Source: an uncultured Frankineae bacterium
GTDB lineage: Bacteria > Actinomycetota > Actinomycetes > Mycobacteriales > SCTD01
NCBI GenBank assembly: GCA_902805805.1
Contig: CADCUE010000228.1
Location: 1 to 27,106 of the forward strand
Reading direction: 5' to 3'
DNA: 27,106 nt
A model generated the notes under the pieces. That model was not told the origin of the DNA. It worked only from the letters and a program-made list of their open reading frames with translations, and did not search any database. The first letter of the stretch is position 1. Each line of letters begins with the position of its first letter. This document shows positions 7,348 to 15,347 of the stretch, one piece after another. A program made the position numbers and the translations under genes.

Positions 7348-8334
7348 GTGCACCTGACGGCGGGACGGACCGGAGTGCGCGACCCCGCGCCGGCAGACCC
7401 GTCACCGGCAGACCTGTCGCCGGCAGACCCGACACCGGCAGCGTGGCCTCTTCGGCGCACCGCCGGCGTGGCAGGTGCGCTGTCGGTGGCGGTCGTCGCC
7501 GCGGCCGGCCTCGTCGGACTCCTCGTGCCCTCCGCCGGCTCCGCCGGTCCGGCGCTGCTGGTGCTCGCCGGGCTGGTCGGTCTGCCGCACGGCGCGGTCG
7601 ACCACCTGGCGCTGGACTGGTCCCGCGGTCGCCGAGGCTCGGCTCCGGTGGCCCTCCTGGTGGCGTACGCCGGCGGCGCCGTCCTCGTCGCCGCCCTCGC
7701 GCTCGCCGCCCCGCCGCCGGCCGTCCTCGTCCTGCTGGTCCTGTCGGCGGCGCACTTCGCCGAGGGGGAGATCGCCTTCGACCGGCTGCGCGGCGGCCCG
7801 GGACTGCGCCTGCCGGCCGCCGCCCTGGGCGTGGCCGTCGTGACCCTGCCGGTGCTGCTGCGGCCCGAGCCGGTGCGGCCGCTGCTGACCGCGCTCGACC
7901 CCTCCCTGCCGGCCGTCCTCGCCGGGCTGCGGGCGCCCGTGCTGCTGGCCACGGCCGTGCTCGTGCTGGCCGGCCTCGTCGTCGGCGTCCGCGCCCGTGC
8001 CACCCGCCCGATCGCGGAGCTGGTCGTCGTCGTGGTCGCCGCCCTGGTCGCCCCGCCCCTGCTGGTCTTCGCCGCGTGGTTCGGCGCCTGGCACGCCCCG
8101 CGGCACCTCGTCCGCCTGCTCGCGCTTCAGCCGGACGGCGACCTGCGCGCGAGGACCAGGTGCCTGGCGCGCGGCGCGATCGCCCCGACCGGGGTCGCCC
8201 TGCTCGCGCTGGCTGCCCTGGCCGGCACCGGGCGGGGCGTGCCGGCGGCGGTGCTCGTCGTCCTGCTCGCCCTGACGGTCCCGCACGCGGCAGTCGTCGC
8301 GCGGATCGGTGACAGGGCACGGCTGCGCGTGTGA
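7348..8334 (+). CDS. blh: Brp/Blh-family beta-carotene 15,15'-dioxygenase
   Basis: A 328-residue multi-pass membrane protein that, by family, splits beta-carotene with O2 into two retinal molecules. The iron-ligand-type histidine motifs are all present: GLPHGAVDH (78-86), SAAHFAEGE (near 136), AWHAPRH (near 250) and TVPHA (near 313). About eight to ten hydrophobic segments cover the protein after residue 40. GTG 7348 is used, with only a weak ribosome site; GTG 7375 is an in-frame alternative. The N-terminal 30 residues are a Pro-Ala-Asp repeat encoded by a 15-bp tandem repeat. The gene is divergent from the rhodopsin gene; with it and the lycopene cyclase it forms a self-contained retinal-supply module from lycopene onward. 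Confidence 0.9.
   Translation: MHLTAGRTGVRDPAPADPSPADLSPADPTPAAWPLRRTAGVAGALSVAVVAAAGLVGLLVPSAGSAGPALLVLAGLVGLPHGAVDHLALDWSRGRRGSAPVALLVAYAGGAVLVAALALAAPPPAVLVLLVLSAAHFAEGEIAFDRLRGGPGLRLPAAALGVAVVTLPVLLRPEPVRPLLTALDPSLPAVLAGLRAPVLLATAVLVLAGLVVGVRARATRPIAELVVVVVAALVAPPLLVFAAWFGAWHAPRHLVRLLALQPDGDLRARTRCLARGAIAPTGVALLALAALAGTGRGVPAAVLVVLLALTVPHAAVVARIGDRARLRV
7389..7443 (+). repeat. 15-bp tandem repeat, 3.7 copies, in the blh 5' coding region
   Basis: The unit is GCCGGCAGACCCGTC with small changes: copies at 7389-7403, 7404-7418, 7419-7433 and a partial one at 7434-7443. It encodes PADPSPADLSPADPTPA, a low-complexity leader before the first membrane helix. The period is a multiple of three, so copy-number change would keep the frame. 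Confidence 0.9.
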
Positions 8335-8368
8335 CCCTGCGGTGCACGGGCTGGGCTGCCGTCGGACG

Positions 8369-8380
8369 GGCAGGCCTGCC
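8369..8380. promoter_or_regulatory. 12-bp palindrome upstream of pspA
   Basis: GGCAGGCCTGCC is a perfect palindrome 41 bases before the pspA start, followed at once by AGACTGG, which might be part of a -10 region. It could be an operator or a small hairpin between blh and pspA. No CGC-N5-GCG ClgR-like core was noticed in this 87-bp gap. Confidence 0.35.
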
Positions 8381-8421
8381 AGACTGGACCGAGCACGACC
8401 ACCTACCGAGGAGCTCTCGCG

Positions 8422-9240
8422 ATGGCCAACCCGTTCGTCCGCGGCTGGAAGTACTTCCTGGCACTGCTGTCGGGCAAGCTCGACGAGCACGCAGACCCGA
8501 AGATCCAGATCCAGCAGGCCATCGAAGAGGCGCAGCACACCCACCAGCGGCTCACCCAGCAGGCGGCGGCCGTCATCGGCAACCAGCGCCAGCTCGAGAT
8601 GAAGCTCGCGCGCCAGATGAGCGAGGTCGAGAAGCTGCAGGGCTCGGCCCGTCAGGCGCTGGTGCTCGCCGACCAGGCGCGGGCCGCCGGTGACGAGACC
8701 AAGGCCCGGCGCTACGAGGAGACCGCCACGACGTTCGCGACCCAGCTGGTGGCCGGGGAGCAGACGATGGAGAACCTCAAGAGCATGCACGACCAGGCCC
8801 TGCGCGCGGCCGAGCAGGCCAAGGAGGCCGTGGAGCAGAACGCCAACCGCCTGCAGCAGAAGCTCGCCGAGCGCAGCCAGCTGCTCACCCAGCTCGAGCA
8901 GGCCAAGATGCAGGAGCAGGTCTCGGCCAGCCTGTCGTCGATGTCGGAGCTGTCCGCCCCCGGGAGCACGCCCAACCTCAACGAGGTGCGCGACAAGATC
9001 GAGGCGCGCTACGCCAAGGCGCTCGGTCAGGCCGAGCTGGCCGAGAACAGCGTCGAGGGCCGCATGCGCGAGGTCGAGCAGAGCTCGCTCGAGTTCGCCG
9101 GCACGTCGCGGCTCGAGCAGATCCGGGCCAGCATGTCCGGGGGCGCCCTGGCGGCCCCGCCGTCCTCGACGGCGCCTCCGCTGACCAGCGGCACCGGGAC
9201 GGCGGCGCCCGCCGCCGAGGGCGACGCCGAGAAGGCCTGA
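8422..9240 (+). CDS. pspA: phage shock protein A (PspA/IM30 family)
   Basis: A 272-residue, almost wholly alpha-helical protein starting [20 protein letters not shown], an N-terminal amphipathic helix, then a long coiled coil (about 25-220) rich in Gln, Glu, Lys and Ala. The PspA/IM30 segment [20 protein letters not shown] is typical. PspA is an ESCRT-III-like protein that coats and stabilises stressed inner membrane; in mycobacteria it is induced by ClgR and acts with PspM and PspN. The C-terminal ~40 residues are a disordered Ala/Pro/Ser/Thr tail. The start is ATG 8422, with GAGGAG 10 bases upstream. pspM follows 6 bases after the stop. A membrane stress protein next to a proton-pumping rhodopsin is suggestive, but any link is inference. 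Confidence 0.94.
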   Translation: MANPFVRGWKYFLALLSGKLDEHADPKIQIQQAIEEAQHTHQRLTQQAAAVIGNQRQLEMKLARQMSEVEKLQGSARQALVLADQARAAGDETKARRYEETATTFATQLVAGEQTMENLKSMHDQALRAAEQAKEAVEQNANRLQQKLAERSQLLTQLEQAKMQEQVSASLSSMSELSAPGSTPNLNEVRDKIEARYAKALGQAELAENSVEGRMREVEQSSLEFAGTSRLEQIRASMSGGALAAPPSSTAPPLTSGTGTAAPAAEGDAEKA

Positions 9241-9246
9241 CCCGCG

Positions 9247-9954
9247 GTGGCCGGGTCGGACCGGGACCCTGACCGGCAGCTCGCCAAGCGGCTGACCCGC
9301 GACGCGCGGGTGGCCGCGCGGGCGTCGGCGCGGGCGCATGCCGCGCAGGTCAGGACCGCGCAGCGCCAGCAGCGTTCGCGGGCGCGGGCCCGGCGGTCGC
9401 TGCCGCTCTGGGGCGGCACGCTGGGTGCCAGCGCGCTGCTCGTGCTGGGCACCAGCCAGCCGGACGCGGTGAACGTGGTCGGCGTCGTGGCCCTGGTGGC
9501 CGTCCTGCGCTCGACGCTGGTCCTGCGTCGACCCGCGCCGCCACCGGTCGTGGCTCTTCCGCCGGTGCCGCCGGTCGCTCCGCCCCCGGACCGCCGCAGC
9601 GCGGCCTGGCCGGCCGTCCGCCGGTTGGAGGTCGTGCGGTGCGAGCTCGTCCGCCTCATCCCGCTGGTCGCCCCGGCCGGCCGGCAGGTGGCGCAGGAGG
9701 CCTGGCACGCCGCGGGCGAGTCGGACGCGGCGCTGCGGTGGCAGGCGACCCGGCTGGCCGCGGTCGAGCCCTACCGCGGGGCCGACCCCGAGCTCATGCG
9801 GCCGCTGTACGCCGGGGTCGAGGCCCAGGAGCGGCTGGTCGTCGCGGTGGCGGACCTCGTCGCCGCGAGCGCCGACCCGCTGGCGACGGCGCGGCTGCAG
9901 GACGCGACCGACGCGCTGCACGGGCTCGCGCAGGGGCTGCGCGAGGTCCGCTGA
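9247..9954 (+). CDS. pspM: PspM-like membrane protein
   Basis: A 235-residue protein with a strongly basic, Arg/Ala-rich N-terminus (1-55), two closely spaced hydrophobic helices (LPLWGGTLGASALLVLG and VVGVVALVAVL, about 57-95), a proline-rich linker (PPPVVALPPVPPVAPPP) and a helical C-terminal domain of about 120 residues. The layout and its place 6 bases behind pspA match PspM (Rv2743c in M. tuberculosis), a membrane partner of PspA. Sequence signatures for this family are weak, so the name rests largely on topology and synteny. The start is GTG 9247. Confidence 0.7.
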   Translation: MAGSDRDPDRQLAKRLTRDARVAARASARAHAAQVRTAQRQQRSRARARRSLPLWGGTLGASALLVLGTSQPDAVNVVGVVALVAVLRSTLVLRRPAPPPVVALPPVPPVAPPPDRRSAAWPAVRRLEVVRCELVRLIPLVAPAGRQVAQEAWHAAGESDAALRWQATRLAAVEPYRGADPELMRPLYAGVEAQERLVVAVADLVAASADPLATARLQDATDALHGLAQGLREVR

Positions 9955-9965
9955 GGCACCGACCG

Positions 9966-10217
9966 ATGGCCGACCGCGACCGCACGGCACGCCCCTCCGC
10001 CACCGGCCGGCCGCGGCGCGGGATCTTCGAGCGGTTCCTGTTCTCCTTCATGGGCCCGCCCCAGCTCGGCGAGGACCGGGCGCCGGCGGGCTACGTCCCC
10101 GACCCGGCCGCTGACCTGTGCCACAAGTGCGGCCAGCCGTGGGACCGGCACGAGCGGGTCCACACCGGCACCATGACCTACCGCGTCTGCCCCCGGGTGG
10201 CCGACCCGCCCGCGTAG
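9966..10217 (+). CDS. small hypothetical protein with CxxC motif, downstream of pspAM
   Basis: An 83-residue protein starting ATG 9966, 11 bases after pspM, so probably the last gene of the psp transcript. The N-terminal ~20 residues are Arg-rich, followed by GIFERFLFSFMGPPQLGED, a possible amphipathic segment. The C-terminal half holds CHKCGQPWDRHERVHT, then YRVCP. One CxxC, two His and a third Cys could form a zinc site, but this is unproven. It stands where mycobacteria have pspN, but I see no specific resemblance to PspN. I do not recognise a characterised family. It ends one base short of the convergent glycosylase gene's stop codon. Confidence 0.75.
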   Translation: MADRDRTARPSATGRPRRGIFERFLFSFMGPPQLGEDRAPAGYVPDPAADLCHKCGQPWDRHERVHTGTMTYRVCPRVADPPA

Positions 10218-10218
10218 C

Positions 10219-11073
10219 TCACGGGCGGTACGTCGTGCGGCCGAGGGGCCGGTCCCGTCGGGCCGGCGCCCGGGTCGGGACCGCCGCCGGTCCCTGCTGG
10301 CAGCGCGGGCACCAGTAGGTCAGCCGGGCGCGCGGAGCCTCGCCCTGCTCCGCGACGGCGATCCGCGTGCCGCACCGGCGGCACGGCCGACCGCTGCGCT
10401 CGAAGACCCAGTGCTGCTCGCCCGTGCGCAGCGAGCCCGTCGTCGACTGCTCCCACCGGCTGCGGTTGGCGCGCAGCAGCCGGCGGCTGAGGTCGACCAG
10501 CGCCGGCAGGTCCGGCACGTCGGCCACCCGCACCCACGGCGTGAGCCCGCGCAGGAACAGCACCTCGCAGCGGTAGAGGTTGCCGAGGCCGGCGAGGTTG
10601 CGCTGGTCGAGCAGCGCCAGCCCGACCTCCCGGTCCGGCTGCTCGTGCAGCCGGCGCACCGCCTCGTCGCGGTCCCAGTCCTCGGCCAGCACGTCGGGCC
10701 CGAGATGGCCGACGACGGCGGCCTCGTCGGAGGTCTCGAGCAGGTCGACGACCGGCAGCCGGTAGCCGACGGCGTGCCACGGCTCGGTCTCGAGGACGGC
10801 CCGCACCTGCCACGCGGGGCCGCCGCCCCACGCGTCGCCCGGCCGGTAGAGGTGCCAGGAGCCGTCCATCCGGAAGTGGGTGTGCAGGGTCAGCCCGCCC
10901 GACAGGCGGGTCAGCAGGTGCTTGCCGCGCGGCACCACCTCCAGCACGGTCCGCCCGGACAGGTCGGTCGTCGCCAGCCGCGGGACGCGCAGGTCGCTGC
11001 GCAGCAGGACCTGTCCGGCCAGGGCGGCGTGCAGCCGCTGACCGGCCAGCCAGACGGTGTCGCCCTCAGGCAC
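10219..11073 (-). CDS. Fpg/Nei-family DNA glycosylase (endonuclease VIII-like), second of a pair
   Basis: A 284-residue base-excision repair glycosylase/AP lyase. The mature N-terminus P-E-G-D (start GTG CCT GAG) carries the catalytic Pro and Glu; PRGKHLL holds the conserved beta-hairpin lysine; the H2TH region contains LALLDQRNLAGLGNLYRCE; and a C-terminal zinc finger is CRRC...CPRC (PCRRCGTRIAV, TYWCPRCQ). These proteins excise oxidised pyrimidines or purines and nick the abasic site; the exact substrate cannot be told here. Actinobacteria often have several Nei paralogues. The GTG start at 11073 overlaps the upstream glycosylase stop by 8 bases, indicating translational coupling. Roughly half of its residues differ from those of its neighbour, so this is an old duplication, not a recent one. 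Confidence 0.9.
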   Translation of the reverse strand: MPEGDTVWLAGQRLHAALAGQVLLRSDLRVPRLATTDLSGRTVLEVVPRGKHLLTRLSGGLTLHTHFRMDGSWHLYRPGDAWGGGPAWQVRAVLETEPWHAVGYRLPVVDLLETSDEAAVVGHLGPDVLAEDWDRDEAVRRLHEQPDREVGLALLDQRNLAGLGNLYRCEVLFLRGLTPWVRVADVPDLPALVDLSRRLLRANRSRWEQSTTGSLRTGEQHWVFERSGRPCRRCGTRIAVAEQGEAPRARLTYWCPRCQQGPAAVPTRAPARRDRPLGRTTYRP

Positions 11074-11986
11074 GCCGTGCGTACCCCGGCCGCCCCGCCA
11101 TCCGCTGGGTCCGCGACCCGAACGACTCCTCGTTGACGCCCCGGCGCAGACCGGGGCGGGTCGGTCGCTGCTCGAGCGTCGGGCAGGGCCCCGGCTGGCA
11201 GTGCGGGCACCACCAGGTCTCGCGGGCGTACGGCTGTCCCGTCACGCTGTCCCGGAACGCCACCGGGGTCGCGCACCGGCGGCACGGGCGCTCGGCCCGG
11301 CCGTAGACCCAGTGCGTCCTGCCCCGACGGGTGTCGCCGGTCGTGACCTGACCGGGGTGCTCGAGGGAGTGGCGCATCATCCGGCGGGCGAGCCGCACCG
11401 CGGCCGGCAGGTCCACCTCGCGCACCGGGGTCCACGGCGAGACGCCGCGCAGGTAGCAGGTCTCGACGGCCCAGAGGTTGCCGATCCCGGCGAGGTTCCG
11501 CTGGTCGAGCAGGGCCTCCACCAGCGGCCGGTCGGGGTCCGCGGACAGCCGGCGCACCGCCTCGTCCTCGTCCCAGGCCGGCCCCAGCAGGTCCGGGCCG
11601 AGATGCCCGAGCACCCGGTCCTCGTCGGTCGTCCGGACCAGCTCCACGACCGGCATGCGCAGCGCGTACGCCGTCGGCCCGTCGGTGCGCAGCACCACCC
11701 GCACCTCGTCGTCGAGGTCGGCGGGCAGCACCTTGCCCGGACCGACGACCTGCCAGGACCCGTCCATCTCGAAGTGGGTGTGCAGGGTCAGCCCGGCGTC
11801 GTCGACGGTGGGGGAGAAGCGGGTGAGCATGTGCTTGCCGTACGAGTCGAAGGCCGTCACGGTGCGGCCGGACAGGTCCGCGGTCGCGTGCTGCGGCACC
11901 CGGAAGTCCGACGCGAGCACCGGGCGGCCGACGAGCTGCTCGCGCAGCCGGCGGGCCGCCTTCCACACGCTGTCGCCTTCGGGCAC
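11066..11986 (-). CDS. Fpg/Nei-family DNA glycosylase, first of a pair
   Basis: A 306-residue paralogue of the gene downstream. I set the start at GTG 11986, which gives M-P-E-G-D-S: the nucleophile in this family is the Pro exposed when the initiator Met is removed, so the longer reading from ATG 12019 would make a protein lacking it. GGGGGGAGG stands about 8 bases before this GTG. Other marks are SYGKHMLTRF (lysine loop), EALLDQRNLAGIGNLWAVE (H2TH) and the zinc finger RPCRRCATPVAF / WWCPHCQ. A C-terminal extension of about 40 basic residues (QRPTRPGLRRGVN to the end) is absent in most relatives. It is transcribed divergently from the FUSC gene across a 56-bp gap, which must hold both promoters. 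Confidence 0.9.
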   Translation of the reverse strand: MPEGDSVWKAARRLREQLVGRPVLASDFRVPQHATADLSGRTVTAFDSYGKHMLTRFSPTVDDAGLTLHTHFEMDGSWQVVGPGKVLPADLDDEVRVVLRTDGPTAYALRMPVVELVRTTDEDRVLGHLGPDLLGPAWDEDEAVRRLSADPDRPLVEALLDQRNLAGIGNLWAVETCYLRGVSPWTPVREVDLPAAVRLARRMMRHSLEHPGQVTTGDTRRGRTHWVYGRAERPCRRCATPVAFRDSVTGQPYARETWWCPHCQPGPCPTLEQRPTRPGLRRGVNEESFGSRTQRMAGRPGYARRA

Positions 11987-12042
11987 CCGACCATCCTCCC
12001 CCCGCGGACGCAGGAGCACCGCCCGGGCGCGACGATGCCCGG

Positions 12043-14238
12043 ATGACCGGGCCGACGACCAGCACGGCGCGGGGCGTGCTGCGGGCCACCGTGTCGCTGG
12101 ACCGCGCCGGGCTGCAGGGCAAGGACGGTCTGCGCACGGCGCTGGGCGTCGGCGTGCCGCTGCTCGTCGGGATCGCCGTCGACCGGCCGCTCGACGGGCT
12201 CGCCGCGGCGGGCGGGGCGTTCTCGGCGGGCTTCGCGCTGTTCGCGACCGGCTACCGGACCCGGCTGAGCGCGGTGCTGCTCGCCACGGTGGGGGTGGCC
12301 TTCTCCACCTTCGTCGGCGCGGCGGTCGGCGACGTGCTCTGGCTGCTCGCGCTGACCGTCGCGGTCTGGGGCTTCGTGGCCGGGATGCTGGTCAGCCTCG
12401 GGGTGGCGGCCGGGATCATCGGCCTGCAGTCGGTCATCGGCCTGCTGCTGATCACGCAGTACTCCATGCCCCTGCAGGACGGGCTCGGCCGGGCCGGGCT
12501 GGTGCTGCTCGGCGGGCTGGTGCAGGTGGTGCTGCTGCTGACGGTCTGGCCGCTGCGCCGGTCCCCGGCCGAGCGGCACGCGCTGGCGGTGGTCTACCGG
12601 TCGTTGGCGTCGTACGCCGCGGCGCTGCCGCGCGGGGTCGAGGACCCGCCGGACAGCCGGCCGCTGGCGACGGCGCGCGCGGCCCTGCGCGACCCCCAGC
12701 CGTTCCTGCGCGACGAGCAGGTGCTGCTCTTCCAGGGGCTGCACGACGAGGCCGAGCGCCTGCGCACCACGCTGGCCGCGCTGGCGCTCGTGCGGGCGCG
12801 CCTGGTGGGCTCGCCGTCGAGGGCGACCGCCGTCGCGCAGCTCGACGCCCTGGCGGGTCAGGCCTCGGCCCTGCTGCGCGACATCGCGGCCGCGGCCGAC
12901 CTGCCACGGTCGGCCGCCCGCGCCGGCGCGCTCGCCGCGGACGGTCCGGAGCGGGCCCCCGCGCGCTGGGCGCACCTGACCCGGGCCACCTCCGCGCTGC
13001 GCGACGAGGCGGCCGCTGCCGGCCCTGCCGAGGGGCACGTCGGCGCCTCGCTGGTCGGGGAGGTGGAGCGGTTGGCCACCGCGCTGCTCGGCCATCTCGA
13101 GGCGGTCGTGCACCTGTCCCGGGCGGCGTCCGGGCCGCCGCGGCCGCGGGTGCGCTCCACCGCCTGGTCGGACGCCCTGCCGACCCTGCGGGCCCACCTC
13201 ACGCTGCGCTCGGCGGTGCTGCGGCACGCCCTGCGCCTGGCCGGCACGCTCGGGATCGGCACCGCCCTGGCCGGGCTGCTGCCCTTCGAGCACCGCTACT
13301 GGCTGCCGCTGACGGCGCTCGTCGTGCTCAAGCCGGACTTCCGCTCGACCTTCACACGCGGTCTCGGCCGCATCCTCGGCACAGCGGTCGGGGCCGTCCT
13401 CGCCACGGCGCTGACCACCGCCCTGCAGCCCGGGCCGCTGCTGCTGGCGCTGCTCGTCGTGCTCGCGGCCTGGGGCTGCTACACGGTCCTGTTCGCCAAC
13501 TACGCGCTGTTCGGGCTGTTCGTCACGGCGTTCGTCGTCTTCCTGCTCTCCTTCGCGGGGCTGCCCGGGACCGCGACGGTCCTGGACCGCCTGGAGGCCA
13601 CGGTCCTCGGCGGCGCGCTCGCCCTGCTGGCGTACGCCGTGTGGCCGACGTGGGAGCGCGTGCGCGTCCCGGAGCAGCTCGCCCGCCTCGTCGAGGCGCA
13701 GGCGCGGTACGGCACGACGCTGCTGGAGCAGTACGCCGACCTGTCCCGGCGCGACCTGTCCCGCCTCGAGGAGCTGCGCGCCGCCGCCCGGCTCGCCCGC
13801 AGCAACGGCGAGGCGTCGGTGGCGCGGGCCTCGACCGAGCCGACCGGTCGGCGGGGCGGCCTGCCGCCAGGGGACGCCGAGGCGGTCGGCGCGCACGTGC
13901 GCGCGTTCGCGCTCGCGGCGCTCGCGCTGCAGGCCCACCTGCCCGACGCCCGACCGGTCGCCGTCCGGCCCGCCCTGCTCGCCCTCGTCGGTGAGCTGCG
14001 GGCCGCGCTGGACGGGCTGGCGGCCGCCCTGCGCTCGGGACGCGCTCCCGCGCCGGCGACCGGGCTCGAGCAGGCGCTGCAGGACCTGCGCGCCGCCCTC
14101 GACGTGCGGGTGCGGGCCGACCCGACGACGGCGCTGGACGCCGCTGTCCTCGACGTCGAGACCGCCTCTCTCGTGGCCGCCGCGCACGGGATCGCCGAGG
14201 TGCTCGGCCCGCGCCCGGTGCAGCCCACGCCCGGCTGA
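12043..14238 (+). CDS. FUSC-family integral membrane protein
   Basis: A 731-residue protein with two membrane blocks and large cytoplasmic regions, the FUSC (fusaric acid resistance/aromatic-acid exporter-like) layout. Block 1 (about 28-185) has six hydrophobic segments; a helical soluble region (about 190-385) follows; block 2 (about 395-535) contains HRYWLPLTALVVLKPDFRST, the best family signature, followed by a run of helices ending AYAVWPTWERV; then a helical, Ala/Arg-rich C-terminus. Relatives are thought to export aromatic or lipophilic acids, but the substrate is unknown here. The start is ATG 12043. It is 80 bp upstream of oleA on the same strand, so co-transcription with the olefin genes is possible but not shown. 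Confidence 0.85.
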   Translation: MTGPTTSTARGVLRATVSLDRAGLQGKDGLRTALGVGVPLLVGIAVDRPLDGLAAAGGAFSAGFALFATGYRTRLSAVLLATVGVAFSTFVGAAVGDVLWLLALTVAVWGFVAGMLVSLGVAAGIIGLQSVIGLLLITQYSMPLQDGLGRAGLVLLGGLVQVVLLLTVWPLRRSPAERHALAVVYRSLASYAAALPRGVEDPPDSRPLATARAALRDPQPFLRDEQVLLFQGLHDEAERLRTTLAALALVRARLVGSPSRATAVAQLDALAGQASALLRDIAAAADLPRSAARAGALAADGPERAPARWAHLTRATSALRDEAAAAGPAEGHVGASLVGEVERLATALLGHLEAVVHLSRAASGPPRPRVRSTAWSDALPTLRAHLTLRSAVLRHALRLAGTLGIGTALAGLLPFEHRYWLPLTALVVLKPDFRSTFTRGLGRILGTAVGAVLATALTTALQPGPLLLALLVVLAAWGCYTVLFANYALFGLFVTAFVVFLLSFAGLPGTATVLDRLEATVLGGALALLAYAVWPTWERVRVPEQLARLVEAQARYGTTLLEQYADLSRRDLSRLEELRAAARLARSNGEASVARASTEPTGRRGGLPPGDAEAVGAHVRAFALAALALQAHLPDARPVAVRPALLALVGELRAALDGLAAALRSGRAPAPATGLEQALQDLRAALDVRVRADPTTALDAAVLDVETASLVAAAHGIAEVLGPRPVQPTPG

Positions 14239-14285
14239 CGTCCGGGCCCGCGGGAGCGGCTGCGAGACTGGTGACTTCCGGACGT
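14238..14285. promoter_or_regulatory. inverted repeat in front of oleA
   Basis: ACGTCCGG (14238-14245) and CCGGACGT (14278-14285) are exact complements flanking the middle of the 80-bp gap between the FUSC gene and oleA, with their centres 40 bp apart. The right arm lies 34 bases before the oleA ATG. It may be a paired regulator site or a looping structure; nothing in the window identifies a cognate regulator. Confidence 0.35.
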
Positions 14286-14318
14286 ATCAGCACGCGCAGA
14301 TCTGGGGAACTGGAACGG

Positions 14319-15347
14319 ATGAGAGCAGCACAGCGGTACGAGCAGGTCGTCATCAGCGGGCTCGCGCACGTGGACGCACCCCACGTGGTCACATCGTCCG
14401 ACATCGAGTCCCAGATGAGCCGGACCTACGAGCGGCTCGGGATCGAGCCCGGGCTGCTGGAGGGCCTGTCCGGCATCTCCGAGCGCCGCGTGTGGGACTC
14501 GGGCACCAAGCCGAGCGCGGTCGCCGCGCAGGCCGGTGAGCTGGCGCTGGCGGGCAGCGGCGTCGACCGCGCCGACATCGGTGCGCTGCTCAACACCTCG
14601 GTGTGCCGCGACTACCTCGAGCCGTCGACGGCGAGCCTGGCGCACGGCCTCATGGGCCTGCCGACCGAGGCCGTGAACTTCGACATCGGCAACGCCTGCC
14701 TCGGCTTCGTCAACGGGATGAACGTCGTCGCCGGGATGATCGAGCGCGGCGAGATCGAGCACGGCCTCGTCGTGAACGGCGAGACCAGCCGCTTCACGAT
14801 GGAGGCGACGATCGAGCGGCTCGCCTCCGACGCCTGCGACGACACGATGTTCCGCGAGCAGTTCGCGACGCTCACCCTCGGCTCCGGCTCGGTGGCGATG
14901 GTCCTGTCGCGCGCGGGGTCCGACGCGGACGGCAAGCGCTTCCTCGGCGGGCTGAGCCGCGCCGGCACCCAGCACGCCAACCTGTGCACCGGCGAGGTGC
15001 ACGAGATGCGCACCGACACCAAGGGGCTCCTGCTGGCCGGTCTCGAGCTGGCCGCCCAGACGTGGAAGGAAGCGGTCAGCGCCTTCGACTGGGACGCCGC
15101 GGCGATGGACACCTACGTCGTGCACCAGGTCAGCAAGACCCACACCAAGGCGGTCTGCGACACCCTCGGCCTGGACATCGACCGGTTCCCGCTCATCTAC
15201 CCGCACTTCGGCAACATCGGTCCGGCCGGTGTCCCGACCGTGCTGTCCAAGGCGGTGCAGGACGGCACCGTCACGGCGGGCGACCGCGTCATGCTGCTCG
15301 GCGTCGGCAGCGGCATCAACACCGCCGCCGCCGAGATCGCCTGGTGA
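14319..15347 (+). CDS. oleA: OleA, acyl-CoA head-to-head condensing thiolase (olefin biosynthesis)
   Basis: A 342-residue thiolase-fold enzyme like KAS III (FabH). OleA joins two long fatty acyl-CoAs in a non-decarboxylative Claisen condensation to give a 2-alkyl-3-ketoacid. Catalytic Cys127 is in IGNACLGF, His269 in VVHQVSK and Asn299 in FGNIGPAG. Glu101 in YLEPSTAS matches the OleA-specific glutamate (Glu117 of Xanthomonas OleA) that deprotonates the donor, which separates OleA from FabH. The opening VVISGLAHVDAPHVVTS also resembles OleA. I chose ATG 14319; GTG 14271 is in frame but adds residues that lie across the inverted repeat. It starts a four-gene operon, and its stop overlaps oleB in GTGA. 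Confidence 0.95.
   Translation: MRAAQRYEQVVISGLAHVDAPHVVTSSDIESQMSRTYERLGIEPGLLEGLSGISERRVWDSGTKPSAVAAQAGELALAGSGVDRADIGALLNTSVCRDYLEPSTASLAHGLMGLPTEAVNFDIGNACLGFVNGMNVVAGMIERGEIEHGLVVNGETSRFTMEATIERLASDACDDTMFREQFATLTLGSGSVAMVLSRAGSDADGKRFLGGLSRAGTQHANLCTGEVHEMRTDTKGLLLAGLELAAQTWKEAVSAFDWDAAAMDTYVVHQVSKTHTKAVCDTLGLDIDRFPLIYPHFGNIGPAGVPTVLSKAVQDGTVTAGDRVMLLGVGSGINTAAAEIAW

Noticed and set aside
7402..9990. Minus-strand open frame of 862 codons opposite blh, pspA and pspM
   Set aside because: Shadow of three well-supported plus-strand genes; the sequence is low complexity.
11987..12019. Upstream ATG start for the first Nei-type glycosylase
   Set aside because: It would bury the catalytic Pro 12 residues inside the protein; GTG 11986 gives M-P-E-G and has a good ribosome site.
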